Assembly (NCBI GenBank): GCA_933228675.1
Contig: OW121742.1
Span: 15,516,489 to 15,580,488, forward strand
Direction: 5' to 3'
Length of the DNA stretch: 64,000 bases
Source: Stomorhina lunata
Taxonomy: Eukaryota > Arthropoda > Insecta > Diptera > Rhiniidae
Position 1 is the stretch's first letter, and each line of letters begins with the position of its first letter. Shown piece by piece: positions 1 through 14,391 of this stretch. Both the position numbers and the translations under genes were made by a program. A model generated the notes under the pieces. That model was not told the DNA's origin. It ran no database searches and saw only the letters and a program-made list of their open reading frames with translations.

Positions 1-1136
1 AAATTTTAGTTAACAATTTTTCTATAGAAAATTTCATATAAAAAATTTTCTAAAGAAAATTTCATATAAAAACTTTTCTATAGAACATTTGATATAAAAA
101 CTTTTCAATAGAAAATTTCATATAAAAACTTTTCTATACAAAATTTCATATAAAAACTTTTCTATAAAATATTTCATATAAAAAATTTTCTATAGAAAAT
201 TTCATATAAAAACTTTTCTATAGAACATTTCATATAAAAAATTTTCTATAGAAAATTTCATATAAAAACTTTTCTATAGAAAATTTTATATATAAATTTT
301 TTTATAGAAAATTTTATATAAAAATTTTTCTATAGAAAATTTTATATAAAAAAATTTTTCTTTAGAAAATTTTATATAAATAATTTTCTATAGAAAATTT
401 TATATAAAGATTTTCTACAGAAAATTTCATATAAAAATTTTTCTATAGAAAATTTTATACAAAAATTTTTCTATAGAAAATTTTGTATGAAAATTTTTCA
501 ATAGAAAATTTTATATAAAAAATTTTTTATAGAAAATTTTATATAAAAATTTTTCTATAGAAAATTTTATATAAAAATTTTTCTATAGAAAATTTTATTA
601 AAAAATTTTTCTACAGAAAATTTTATATTAAAAATTTCTATAGAAAATTTGATATAAAAATTTTTCTATAGAAAATTTTACATAAAAATTTTTGTATAGA
701 AAATTTTATATAAAAATGTTTGCATAGAAAATTTTATATAAATATTTTTGTATAGAAAATTTTATATAAAAATGTTTCTATAGAAAATTTTATAAACAAT
801 TTTTTCTATAAAAAATTTTATATAAAAATTTTTCAATAGAAAATTTTATATACAAATTTTTCTTTAGAAAATTTTATATCAAAATGTTTCTATAGAAAAT
901 TTTACATAAATAGAAAATTTCATATAAAAAATTCTCTATAGAAAATTTCATATAAAATATTTTCTATAGAAAATGTCACATAAAAACTTTTCAATAAAAC
1001 ATTTCATATAAAAAATTTTCTATACAAAATTTCATATAAAAATTTTTCTATAGAAAATTTTATATAAAAATTTTTCTATAGAAAATTTTATATAAAAATT
1101 TTTCTATAGAAAATTTTATAAAAAAAATTGTTCTGT
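1..1136. repeat. Tandem satellite array, TCATATAAAAA linker
   Basis: About 40 units of roughly 28-29 bp run from the window edge, so the left boundary is outside. Each unit is the palindromic core TTTTCTATAGAAAA joined by TTTCATATAAAAAC or TTTTATATAAAAAT linkers. The C-containing linker dominates at 1-260 and 905-1030 and the T-containing one between them, so two variants are arranged in blocks. Units differ by point changes and small indels, which suggests an older array than the one at 25.5-26.7 kb. Short frames here are repeat translations. Confidence 0.95.
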
Positions 1137-1760
1137 TAAAATTATGATATATTATGATGACTTGTATGTATTTAAAAAAATTATGACAGAATTTTTTTTT
1201 TATTGAAAAATACAAATATTTTTGTATAGAAAACTTTAAAAAAAAAATATTATCGAATATTTTGTTGACAAAGTTTTTCTATACAAAACGTAAAATTTTT
1301 TTAATAAAATTTTTTTGTTTCAAAATTTTTCTTTTCAAAATTTTGCTATAAAATTTTTTTTTTGATGAATATATTTTCATATAAAAATTTTTCAAAAGAA
1401 AATTTTGTATTAAATTCCGACACAATCAAGTACGTTTGTATAGAAAATTTTGATACAAAAATTTTCTATTAAAAATTTTGATACAAAAATTTTCTATTAA
1501 AAATTTTGAAATTTTCAGAATAAAAAAGTGAACTTTTATATAAATAAAAAATTTTTTTACAAAAATTTTTCTATTGAAATTTTTGTTAAAAAAAAACTAA
1601 AATTTTATTTGTTTGTGGAAAATTTGTTAATAAAATAGAGTTATTAAAAATTTTAATAAATAAATTGTTTTATGCAAAGTTTTGATACAAAAGTTTCGTT
1701 ATGAAAATGTTTATAAAGAGACAAAATTTTGTATTTTTTATTTAAAAATGTAAATTTTCT
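1137..1760. repeat. Degenerate flank of the first satellite array
   Basis: Core-like fragments (TTTTTCTATACAAAA, TTGATACAAAAATTTTCTATT, GTATAGAAAATTTTG) recur at irregular spacing. This looks like a decayed margin of the array at 1-1136. No coding potential is seen. Confidence 0.7.
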
Positions 1761-2561
1761 TTCGCTTTTTCTCTTTAAACCAATTTAAGTTATTTTATAG
1801 TATTTAAGCCATTTTATAGTATTTAGTATAAAGTATTTAGACAAAACTAAACCACTCTAAATGTCTACTAAGAGCCACACACCCAAATTACATTTCAAAA
1901 AAATATCTAATTCATTTTAAACTCATCATCATCAAGAAAAAAAAATATTTAAAATCATTTGGACCATGTTATAAAAATAAAATAAAAACTTATAAAAGTT
2001 TATAAGTATTTACACATAAATGATGATGCTCCTCTTCCTTTTAACAAACAAATTTTAAAAAATTAATATAAAAAAACAACAAGAAAATTCTAAACCAAAC
2101 AAATAATAAAACAGAAGCAACAGCAAATACTAGAGAAAATAGTAAAAAATTAAAATAGACATAAATACTTACATGGAAAAGCTTTTATCTTTATTTTAGC
2201 TCTATCTCTATTGCGTTGGAAAATGTTGTCCCGAAATGAATATAAAAAATTTATAAACTAAAACAAAATTTGTGAGCAGAAACTAAAAATGATATTAAAA
2301 ACTGTAAAACGAAGAAAAAGAACAAATTTTTAACGATACAGATTCAAAAGATGTCTGTATTAACAAATCTGAAAAATGTTACAAAAAAAAAGTAGTAAAA
2401 ATGGGTAAAAATAACTAGATAGTACCAACTTTACTACTTATGTAGTTTATGGCTGAATAATTCTAGCACAGAAGAGCAACTGTTTAGATATGCAAAACAC
2501 AGTAGGTGGAATTCAGAGTCAAACAGGTTAGAACTTTTTGAGATATTTCTAAAAATAATAG
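1761..2561. other. AT-rich spacer without recognisable gene
   Basis: Sequence with A-runs and no frame of note. I see no motif, RNA gene or transposon end here. Confidence 0.7.
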
Positions 2562-4411
<1,850 letters not shown>

Positions 4412-5629
4412 AAACAGGATTAACATTTGCGTAGTAGTAGTAGTGGTAACAATTTGTTAGACGTTTCGTTTAGGTTAAAAATAAAATTTATTTTGTTTAA
4501 TTAAAAAACGAAAAAGATAAGCTATCAAATAAGTAAAACATACAAGGATGTGGTCGACTATATTAACTTGCTATTATAGAAAACTCTTCCTATCATAACC
4601 CATTGTGCAGCTTTTCTTAATTAGAAAACAGTTTTTCTTTTTCATAACTTCTGGGTAAATTCTATAATTTTAAAAGTATTTTTAAATTATTATAACCCCA
4701 AAGAAGAAGTCCTACTGTTTTGGCCAGTCTTTTTTTATCACTTAAAAAATTAAAGAAAAACTACTGGAAAAGGCATGTGTTTTCATATTTTACTATTACA
4801 GTTATTAAGGAAATAGACCAAATAACTAAAAAAAAAAAAAAAAACAAAAAATAAAACGAAACAGATAAATGCAGAAAAAATAACTAAAATATTTATTATA
4901 CAAAATGATATTTACGGTTAAAATGAAAAACCCAAAAGAGTGGCTTTAAAACTTTGTATATAGATAGAGCAAAAATAACATAAATGACTGTATTAAGTAA
5001 ACTGGAGCCATACCACTAAAAACGAAAGACATAAGGAAGAAATGGCCTTAAAAGAAGTTGAAAAAAAAAATACCAAAAACTTTTAATAACTGGAGTAAAA
5101 TCTTCATCACACATGTGGCGTTTAAAAACTTCAAAAAACAGATAAGAAATTTATATTGGTTTCTGCATTTTCCCTCGGCTTTTTTTTACAAGTCTTTTCG
5201 TTTTTTCTAATTATGACTTAAAAGCTTCTGAGCGCTACTGCTTTCAAGCGGGAATACCTGGGGTATCGTTTTAGATTTTGTGGTTTCTTCTGTGAGTGTT
5301 TAAAATGAAATTGATTTTGGTTTTAAATAGTAGACTATGTATATATGTATAAAATAATAGTGGTTTTGAATTGATATTGGAATCTTTAATTTAAGACACG
5401 CATGACTAATAAAAGAATCTTTTACGGAATTAATGATCATGTTGATAAATTTATGTAGAAAAGAAGATCACTGAGAAAAAAGCCAATCCAAAAGTAGTAA
5501 CTTGTTTTAAATGAAAAGATATGTGAGTAGATTTTTTCATTATTGGGTATTCGAAAAAGTTTGGTTACAAACTAAAACACTTTTTTTTAATACTTAAGTA
5601 CATGAAACGATCATTACTATACTCAATAG
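4412..5629. other. AT-rich spacer without recognisable gene
   Basis: No open frame, RNA motif or repeat of note. A (TAG)n-like run, GTAGTAGTAGTAG, occurs near 4432. Confidence 0.65.
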
Positions 5630-5727
5630 CACGGGTCGGCGTAAAGAGAAAAGATAAAAAAATAGTCGACAGAGTTGCCGTTTTTTTTATATTTTAACTA
5701 AAATAGGTATTTTTTTTCAATGTGTAG
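5630..5727 (+). repeat. Satellite leader module, copy 1
   Basis: CACGGGTCGGCGTAAAGAG, an A-rich stretch, CAGAGTTGCCG, a T-run, then AAAATAGGTATT and CAATGTGTAG. The same ordered words recur at 32312-32414 and, shortened, at 15373-15428, always about 10-45 bp before an array with TTATCAAAAA linkers and in the same orientation. It may be the end of a transposon that carries the array. Confidence 0.85.
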
Positions 5728-5738
5728 TTTCTTTTCTT

Positions 5739-7420
5739 ATCAACAATTTTTCTGCAGAAAATTTTTTTATCAAAAATATTTCTATAAAAAATTTTCTTAT
5801 CAAAAATTTTAGTATAGAAAATTTTTTTATCAAAAATTTTTCTGCAGAAAATTTTCTTTTTAAAAATTATTCTATAGAAAATTTTGTTATCGAAAATTTT
5901 TCTATAGAAAATTTTGTTATCGAAAATTTTTCTATAGAAAATTTTTTTATCAAAAATTTTTCTATAGAAAATTTTTTTATCAAAATTTTTTTATTAAAAA
6001 GTTTTCCTAGAGAAAATTTTTTTGATCAAAAATTTTTCTATAGAAAATTTTTTTATCAAAAAGTTTTCTATAGAAAATTTTTTTATCAAAAAGTTTTCTA
6101 TAGAAAATTTTTTAATCAAAAATTTTTCTATAGACAATTTTTTATCACAACTTTTTCTAATTTATAATTTAATTTTTTTACAAAAATTTTTCTATAGAAA
6201 ATTTTTTTATCAAAAATTTTTCTATAGATTTTTTTGTTTTTTTCAAAAATTTTTCTATAGAAAATTTTTTTATCAAAAATTTTTCTATAGGAAATTTTTT
6301 TATCAAAAATTTTTTCTAAAGAAAACTTTTTTATCAAAAATTTTTCTATAGAAAATTTGTTTATAAAAAATTTTTCTACAGAAAATTTTTTTATCAAAAA
6401 ATTTTTCCACAGAAAATTTTTTTATCAAAAATTTTTTCATAGAAAATTTTTTTATCAAAAATTTTTGTATAGAAAATTTTTTTTATCAAAAATTTTTCTA
6501 TAGAAAATTTTTTTATCAAAAATTTTTTTATAGAAAATTTTTTGTATCAAAAATTTTTTTATCAAAAATTTTTCTATAGAAAATTTTTCTACATAAAATT
6601 TTTTTATCAAAAATTTGTTATCCAAAATTTTTCTATAGAAAATTTGTTTATCAAAAATATTTCTATAGAAAATTTTTTTATTAAAAATTTTTCGACAGAA
6701 AATTTTTTTATCAAAAATTTTTTTATAGAAAATTTTTTTTACAAAAATTTTTCTATTTTTTTTATCAAAAATTTCTCTATAAAAAATTTTGTTATTAAAA
6801 ATTTTTCCATAGAAAATTTTTTTATTAAAAATTTTTCCATAGAAATTTTTTTTTTTTAATTTTTCTATAGAAAATTTTTTTATCAAAAATTTTTCTGTAG
6901 AAAATTTTTTTTATCGAAAATTTTTTTATAGAAAATTTTTTATCAAAAATTTTTCTATAGAAAATTTTTTTATCAAAAATTTTTTATAGAAAACTTTTTT
7001 ATCAAAAATTTTTCTATAGAAAACTTTTTTATCAAAAATTTTTCTATACAAAATTTTTCATCAAAAATTTTTCTATAAAAAAATTTTTATCAAAAATTTT
7101 TCTATAGAAAATTTTTTTATCAAAAATTTTTCTATGGAAAATTTTTTCATCAAAAATTTTTCCATATTTTTTTTATCAAAAATTTTTCCATATTTTTTTA
7201 TAAAAAATTTTTCAATATTCTTTTTATAAAAAATTTTTCTTAGAAGATTTGAAAATTTTTTTGATATAAAAATATTTTTATCTAAAATTTTTTCAGAAAA
7301 ATATTTTTATTAAAAAATTTTCTATAAAATATAATTTATATCGAAAAATTTTCCAAAGAAAAATATTTTTATTAAAAATTTTTCCATAAAAAATTTTTCG
7401 ATCGAAAATATCTAAAAAAA
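5739..7420. repeat. Tandem satellite array, TTATCAAAAA linker (copy 1)
   Basis: About 55 units of roughly 29-31 bp: core TTTTTCTATAGAAAATTTT joined by TTTTATCAAAAA. Units are moderately diverged and the last 300 bp (7150-7420) decay into irregular fragments. Because the core is palindromic both strands read as long KIFYRKIFDKK or KFFYQKFFYRKFF frames; these are artefacts. Confidence 0.95.
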
Positions 7421-7562
7421 ATATAAAAATCTGAAACTGTTTACTATTTATTAGAATTTATTTTTGTTTTGAAAAAATATTCCCAATATTTACAAAAAAA
7501 ATTCCAAAGGTTTACAAAAATAATAGTGTCGTGGCAACAATGTTCGAGATTATATTTCTTTG

Positions 7563-7791
7563 TTCTCTCGAACCATGTATTTTGTTGCTATAAATTGGAT
7601 TTTGATTTGTTTCTTGCCTAATTTGTTTTTGTCTTTTCCTTAACAAAGCGGTACCAACCAACTCTATTAACATCCAAATTTCAACTGAATGATTTTAATA
7701 CTCATTTGCACGAGTTTTATTAATGATCGTAGTATATACGAAAATTAAAAAAAAATCATCGGCTACTGGTGGTATGGTCTGCCTACTCCTG
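7563..7791 (+). repeat. Dispersed repeat shared with 63.8 kb, copy 1
   Basis: Aligns as the inverted counterpart of 63768-63994. Shared words include AACCATGTATTTTGTTG, TATAAATTGGAT, AATTTCAACTGAATG, ACGAAAATTAAAAAAA and TCATCGGCT.CTGGTGGTATG, in the same order and spacing. Identity is high at both ends and lower in the middle (about 7600-7670). It is probably part of an undescribed transposon; neither copy shows a coding frame. The boundaries are where my reading loses similarity. Confidence 0.8.
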
Positions 7792-9060
7792 CACATATGT
7801 AAACGGGGCTAGAGGAATGTCAGCAGATTCCAGTTCATCTGGAATTTGTAATTTGTTCCACAGTTTCCTATTATATATGACTGTGACTCGAAAGTCACGC
7901 CAACATCAATTTATGTAATTATAAATGTCTATACAAAATAACCACAGCGCCCTCTATTGGATCTAAGCACTACACAATTAACACGCCGCCTATGTAAAAG
8001 AAAACTTTAGAATAAAAAGCTCTGAATATAATGCTCCCACACGACAAGATATGACACAACTTCACTTTTTCGCAAATAGACATGACTGAAAATTCCAGTG
8101 TTGAATTATATAAAAGCCTAATATCTCATTTCACTATCTTTTTTCTGAAAACCTCTTCTACAATGAACAAATATCCATTGCGCTCTATTAAGCTGAAGGT
8201 CTTTAGAGAAGGTTCTCAACCCAGAGTGTAGTCAATAGAGCCCGTGTGTAAAGTCTCAATTCTAAGGATTACACTATGGCCTTAACCCTTGTTCGACCAT
8301 AGCAATAGTTCTCTGACTGCAACAGACATAGCAATTTATACACTAATTATATTCAGAGGCCGCAAATGTCTAATAAGTATGTCCAATAAAATGGTACTAA
8401 GCGCACCTTTGATATACAGATTTACCATTCGCTAGATCAAAGTCAATATAATATAAAGATATTGCACTTCATACATTGTTTTCTGTCAAAAGTGAAATTA
8501 AAGTCGATAAAGAGCAATGAAAAACGTATAAATGCACAAACAAACGTATGTTTGTTTGTGAGCACGTGTGTGTGCCTTAGCTTTCTTTCATTGGATAACC
8601 GGCTCCATTAGTTATTTCCAAATTATAGTAAAAGAATTATACTCTATTTTTATGGAATTTTTCAAAACGACCATACCGCAAATCAATATATGGAAGTGAA
8701 ACATATTTATATTATAAAGTCTTTGGCTAGACTCTTTCGAGTATCTAGCGAAACAGATTTCAAAACAACTCCTTGTCCCAGTTCAATTTTTGTCCAATAT
8801 CACTTTAAGGTATAGTAAAAAATTTAACTGATATGAAGATAATGTTAAAAAAATTAACTACTTTTTAAAAATATATGTATAACATTTTTCAAAATAATCC
8901 AATTTTTTTTAGTCTTCAACCAGATAAAGCTTAATTAGTCACCTTTCAAACAATCTATAGTGATCCCAAATGCCAATAATACTACCAAAGTTATTACATT
9001 TACAACAAGTTCTAACCAAACTTTTTTTAAACACCCAATATTTTTATAGTTATTGAGAAA
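7792..9060. other. Unassigned sequence of more ordinary base composition
   Basis: Less AT-rich than its surroundings, especially 7792-8420. It contains small hairpins (ATTCCAG-TTCAT-CTGGAAT near 7830, GTGACT-CGAA-AGTCAC near 7880, ACAAACAAAC-GTAT-GTTTGTTTGT at 8536-8559). All frames are short. The first part may be a continuation of the transposon represented by the repeat at 7563-7791, but I cannot name it. Confidence 0.45.
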
Positions 9061-11760
9061 TTTTTAAATGACGAGTCTTAAAATAGATTCAAACTCGTAT
9101 ATTAGGTTAAAGCTTAAGGCGACATCATATTTAAAATAGCTATTAGATTAAATAGCCAAAGACTTAATTGCATTCTTTTAAGAGAATTTTTTTTAGTAGC
9201 TTCCTGGAGACACTGGCGACAGTTGATGGTCTAAGAAAATGTTATTATATTATTAACATTAATATTTTAAGAAGTTAATAGAAGTGTTATAGTTTAAGGC
9301 ACAAAAGCTTTTTCATAAAAGCTAAGCAATATTTTACAACTTAGGATTAGAAAGCTTTATTATAACACTGGCATGTGCATTTCTAAAAAGGCTTAATAAA
9401 GCTTTGTCATAAAAGTTTTACCTGTTAGTACTAATTAAAAGATTAAAGCTCTTGGAAAGAAGTAATAAGACTTTAAAGCTATAATTAAATATGTATTGAA
9501 GGGATGAAGGTGTTAAGGTTTTCTAATGAAAGTTCTGCAATATTTTAGAACTTTGGACAAGAAAGCTTTATAATATTTCCGATATTTGTATTTTTATATT
9601 GTTCAAAGCTTTCAGCTCTTGGAAAGCAGAAATCAGAGCTTACTGATCAGTGCTTGACTGATCTGTTTTTAAAAGATTTTGAAACATGATATTAAAAGAT
9701 TGCAAACGAAATTTAGTTTACAAGTTTAATTCTTTATATAGAAGAATCATTTAACTCTACTGGAAACATGTTAGACTCTTCTGATTCTTTGAAGCTTTGG
9801 GATTTTAAATACAAGTAACTCTTTTTTAAAATTATTTTGGTGTCTCTATTGACAATTGTAGAAAATGCAAAAAAAAGCTTTTAAACAATTTTTGTAAAAA
9901 CAAAAAAAATAAATAACATATACAAATCGAAGTTTTTTAGGAAATTTAAATTTTTTTTTGGATACACTAAATTTTTAGGAATATAATGATATTTATTTAC
10001 TGCTGCTGTTGCACAGTGGGTTTGAAAATTTAACATAGTAAAAAATTTTTTCAAAAGTTATTTGTTAAATTAAATTGTTTCCTTAAATTTGTTTATATTT
10101 TTAATATTTGTTTAATTTTTCTCTTTTTAGGTGAGTTTTCGCAAATAAACTTATTATTAATTGACTTATCTAGTAAGTAATTAAATCATTATTTAATCTT
10201 TATACAATAAATTTACGTAAACCTACTTTATTGGTCCAAATTTTGGAAAGGATTAGTAAAAACCTTTGTTGGTAAAATTATCCATTAAAAAAGATTATAA
10301 TACGCTATTCGTTATTAATCAAGCTTGAAGGTTTTTATTTTTAATCCCAAAAGCTTTGTCGTTATTTTTAAATATATAATGAAAAGCTTAAAGCTTCAAA
10401 AAAGTTATTAAAGGTATTTTTTGTAAAGCTTTAACTTATTTCGCTAAAAATTCAGAAGTAATTAAAGCTTCACAAAGAAAGAGTTGTCTTCAATTACTTA
10501 AAGCTTTAAGCTCCTATTATGGAATTCAAGTTTTAAAGCTTCTTGGTAAAGGAGTTTTATTTAGCTTTTAAAAAGTTTTTATTATTTTTAGATAATTTAA
10601 AATAATTTTATGACTTCAACTAGAAATCTTTTATGAAAAACTGCAACGAGCTTTTTAATCAGAATACGTCATTGATTTAATAAATGGAAAGTTAATCTTA
10701 TTTTTTGCATATAATATTAATTTTGCGATATTATACATAAATTAAAGCTTAAAACTTTTTACAAAAAAACAAAAAGCTTCACAAATTTTAGTATGCAATT
10801 TCATAAACATTCAATATTAAATTTTCTTTCGCCTAATCTTTTTAGATTCAATATTAACCTTCATGCTCAATACACATTTTACCTCAACGTACTTCACCTG
10901 AAATAACTTTCATTCTCGTCACATAATTTCGTTTTTTGAAAATCAAACAAATTTAATATTTAAGTCCCTGGAGGATGCTGATGCTGCTGCTGCTACTATT
11001 TTTTTTTTTTACTTAGAAACATATCATACAAGTACACAAAAGGAAAAAAAAATTAAACTTAATTATGTAAATATTCTTTCAAGCTCACGTACCAACCAAT
11101 TTTCGTATTCATTCATATTTGTACAAACATTCATATTCATACGTACATACATACGTACATCCATTCATACTTTCATATTCATGCAATTTAATTTATAACC
11201 AAAAATTCCTAGAATTTACTGAAATACTTATACTGAAAGCAGCAGCAAAAGAAAAATATCTTCTAATAATTTTCAATTCAAATGAACTTTTTTCAGGTTT
11301 ATAATCAAAATGAGAGTAAATTATTCTAATGGAAAATATTAACTTGAAATGGAAAAAGTTCACAAAAAACTCATAAAGAATAGAACAGTAAATAATATAA
11401 AGCTTTTAAAGTGTAATAAAAACTATAATTAGACGATTTTAATAAGATACAGCTGTTAACGATTTCAAAATGAGCTTTTGCTTTTGTCAAAGCTTAATAA
11501 GGTTAAATAAGATATGAATGTATTAACTAGAATTTAAAAAAAAATATTTAAATTTTAAATTAAATTATTTACATTGAAAGCTTTGAAAGCTTTCGGAAAA
11601 CTAAATATGTTTCTTTAAATAATATCACTAACAAAATAAAGCTTTTAATAATAATACTAATCAGTTACCCATTATTTGGTATACTTACATTGTACTTGTC
11701 AAAAGTCTGCCAATTATCTTAGAACTTTGGGATTAGACGTAACTTAAAAAAAAAGTTTAT
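9061..11760. other. AT-rich spacer rich in AAGCTT words
   Basis: No gene. AAAGCTTT/AAGCTT words recur every few tens to a hundred bases on both strands, far above what the composition suggests. A simple repeat of ATACGTACATAC type lies near 11135-11165. Confidence 0.6.
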
Positions 11761-11894
11761 TATACCCTTCACCAATAGGTGAAAGGGTATTATAAGTTTG
11801 TGATTCCGTTTGTAATTTTTTTATTAGTGATCGTAGACCCCATAAAAATTATACCGATCGACTCAGAATCGGGAGGAGAATCGATTAAGCGATG

Positions 11895-11896
11895 TC

Positions 11897-11928
<32 letters not shown>

Positions 11929-11947
11929 CGTCTGTCTGTCTGTCTGT
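11895..11947. repeat. (GTCT/GTCC)n microsatellite, first
   Basis: Tetranucleotide run directly after the first element core, about 130 bp from the 5' end. This is the same distance as the microsatellite of the copy at 2.56-4.41 kb. Confidence 0.95.
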
Positions 11948-12712
11948 TGAAATCAAGTTTCTGAAGCCCCTGGAGGATGGACTTACATAAATTATATATC
12001 AGATTTTAGGAAATTCTCCCGCAATGAACGCTATTAAATTTCATTAAAATCGGTTTATAAACACCGAAAATATCGAAAAAATACCAAAAATTAGACGAAA
12101 ATTTGAAAATTTTTGATTGAAACACACTTTTAAATAACAAGAGAAAAAATATACTCCTGGTGTACATGTGATAATATGTTATATATCAGATTGTGGGAAA
12201 TATTTTCCCAAAGCACTCTGTAACATTTTATCAAAATCGGTCCATAAACAACTGAGATATCGCCAAAACACTGAATTTGATGTATCGCAAATTGCCCAAA
12301 GTATACATTAGAGAATGTTTGTTGAAAAAATTAAATGCAGAAATAGGAAAAACTATCCTCCTTTAGTACGGACCTACATAAATTTTATATCATATTTTAG
12401 GAAATTCCCCCACCAAGCACGTTATTAAATTTTATCAAAAGCGGTCTATAAACAATTGAGATATCGCCATAACACTACATTTGATGTACAGCAAATTGCC
12501 CAAAGTACGTGTCTAAGAAATTTTGTTTACATTTCGTAAGTATTGTTTCAGCGATATCTCAGGTGTTTATGGACCGATTGTGATGAAATTTGACATCGTT
12601 CTTTATGGGAGGATTTTCTAAAATCTGATATATATACTCCACAAATCTGATTATGAATACCATTCAAATTGTACCGATCAACTCAGAATCGGCACAAGAA
12701 TCGATTTCGCGA

Positions 12713-12812
12713 CCTCCGTCCGTCTGTCCGTCCGTCTGTTTGTTTGCCCGTCCGTCCGTCTGTTTGTTTATCCGTCCGTCTACATGTCCGTCCGTCTACC
12801 TGTCTGTCCTTT
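12713..12812. repeat. (GTCC/GTCT)n microsatellite, second
   Basis: Impure tetranucleotide run following the second core copy, interrupted by TTTG and TACA units. It is more degraded than the first. Confidence 0.9.
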
Positions 12813-14391
12813 TTGCTGTTGTAGTCAAGTTTTTGGAGCTCCTGTTTTGTCGATATCTCAGATGTTTATTTTGATGAAGTTTAATAGCGTCCTTCGCAGG
12901 GGATTATCTAAATCCTGATGCATTCTGTAATTTGTGGTAGATATAATTTAGCGTTTAAGCGATGGTGTTTTGATCGACAATGTTGAAATTCAGGGTGGGA
13001 CAATTCAGGAGCTCCACAAATCTGGTTTTAGCAGACAGACACACTGCATTTATCTTAATTTTGTGTCTGACTTTTGAACATTATGATAACATTTGAGAAT
13101 GTATTATATATCAAATAATAGGTAATCTTCCTAGGAAGTACAAAAATGCAGCTAATTACATGATATCCGTTCAAAACCTACATATGTATGTAAGTATCTC
13201 ACATATCAACAAAAATTTAAATTTTTTAATTGCAATTGGGAGAAATCCGTTCACGTTTGACAATTGATCCTGTATAACTTCGCCTAAGGCAATCTCTTAG
13301 TAGCTAATAAATGACAAATTATAATAGATTCGATGATGACATTTAGTATAAAGACGTTGTACAATATTGATATTCAGGACAATAGCGCCTAAAATAAACT
13401 TTCTAGAGGGACAACATTTGACAAAAGTATTTCTGATCTCTTGAAAAGTTCGATATTGAAAATGGGCGAGCTCTATTCACATTTAGTGAAATCTCCCATA
13501 TAAACCCGACCGGGAATCGATTTAATGCTGATAAATTAAATCACATTAAAATTGCACAAAGAACTAGAGCAAAACTTTCCAAACATCCATCGGACAGATC
13601 GAAAGAACTATACATCCCAAATATTATTGATGAAGTGTTCATTTTAATTAATTAACTAACTTCAAATTAATAAGTAAACTTTTCCGACAAAGCTGATAAC
13701 CATCCATTCAAAAGCTATATATTTCACGTATGTATCTAAAACTAAGAGTGTATACCCTAAAATTTTAAGGCTTGTATACATTGACAATCATTGTTAAAGC
13801 TTTGACCTAAATCAGTCCGCTAACTTCAGAGTTTTACATAACTAATCAAGAACTTTTACTAGTTGGATAATTCGTACGAATTAAAGTGCACAACCCTCAC
13901 TGGGCACAGCGTTTTTGGGTTCCATGTCAGAATACTTAAACTTTATCAAATCGATGTGCTATTGCAAATCTAAGGGCATCTACATTTTGAAGCATCTTTT
14001 CTGCATGGTTTATCTGGTCTATCGAACTTTATTAAATGTTCGTAAAATATGTGTCTATTTTATTTCGAAGCTACTGGCTGGCTTAAATATGCATTCTCTA
14101 CTTGTAGTCTAGTAATCATTATCTTTCACAAAGGGACCACTTTACAACCCAAGTGAAGCTTCCCTAGACATCAGCCACCTGCCCAACCTAACCTTTGGGT
14201 GCATAACTATTCTAGATGATGACGCCACCGAAAAGGTTTTCGTTTTCCGACTCTTAATTTTAAAGACTCTTTGCATATAATACTAGTATAACCAAATATT
14301 GCTACGAATTACATTAAGTACTTTTGGAACACCATTGGTGAAGGGTATCCAAGATTCGGCAAAACCGAATATACCACTCTCACTTGTTTTT

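Larger units (their letters stand above)
11761..14391 (+). mobile_element. mini-me/HINE-like element with duplicated core
   Basis: The 5' end is ATACCCTTCACCAAT (11762-11776), itself followed by GGTGAAAGGGTAT. The exact inverse ATTGGTGAAGGGTAT lies at 14334-14348, followed by the end hairpin ATTCGG-CAAAA-CCGAAT (14354-14370) and CACTCTCACTTGTTTTT. The core ACCGATCGACTCAGAATCG plus AAGCGATGTCCGTCTG starts near 11852, and a second core ACCGATCAACTCAGAATCG lies near 12674; each is followed by GTCT/GTCC repeats. Between them are three direct copies of a unit containing ATATCAGATTTTAGGAAAT and TATCAAAATCGGTC (near 11995, 12180 and 12385), and inverted copies near 12550-12635 and 12850-12920. The 3' half (13000-14330) is unfamiliar and noncoding. 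This suggests a composite of nested or rearranged elements. The family call is from established knowledge of dipteran mini-me/Helentron-associated elements. Confidence 0.8.

Noticed and set aside
5739..7420. Long open frames with KIFYRKIFDKK or FFYQKFFYRKFF repeats on both strands (also at 15.7-16.4, 32.4-33.1, 43.1-43.4, 54.2, 59.3-59.6 and 60.1-60.3 kb)
   Set aside because: They are translations of tandem palindromic satellites; open frames occur on both strands and stop when a unit changes length.
13915..14112. 65-codon frame inside the second mini-me/HINE-like element
   Set aside because: No domain or similarity to Rep/helicase or endonuclease proteins is visible; it lies in a nonautonomous element.
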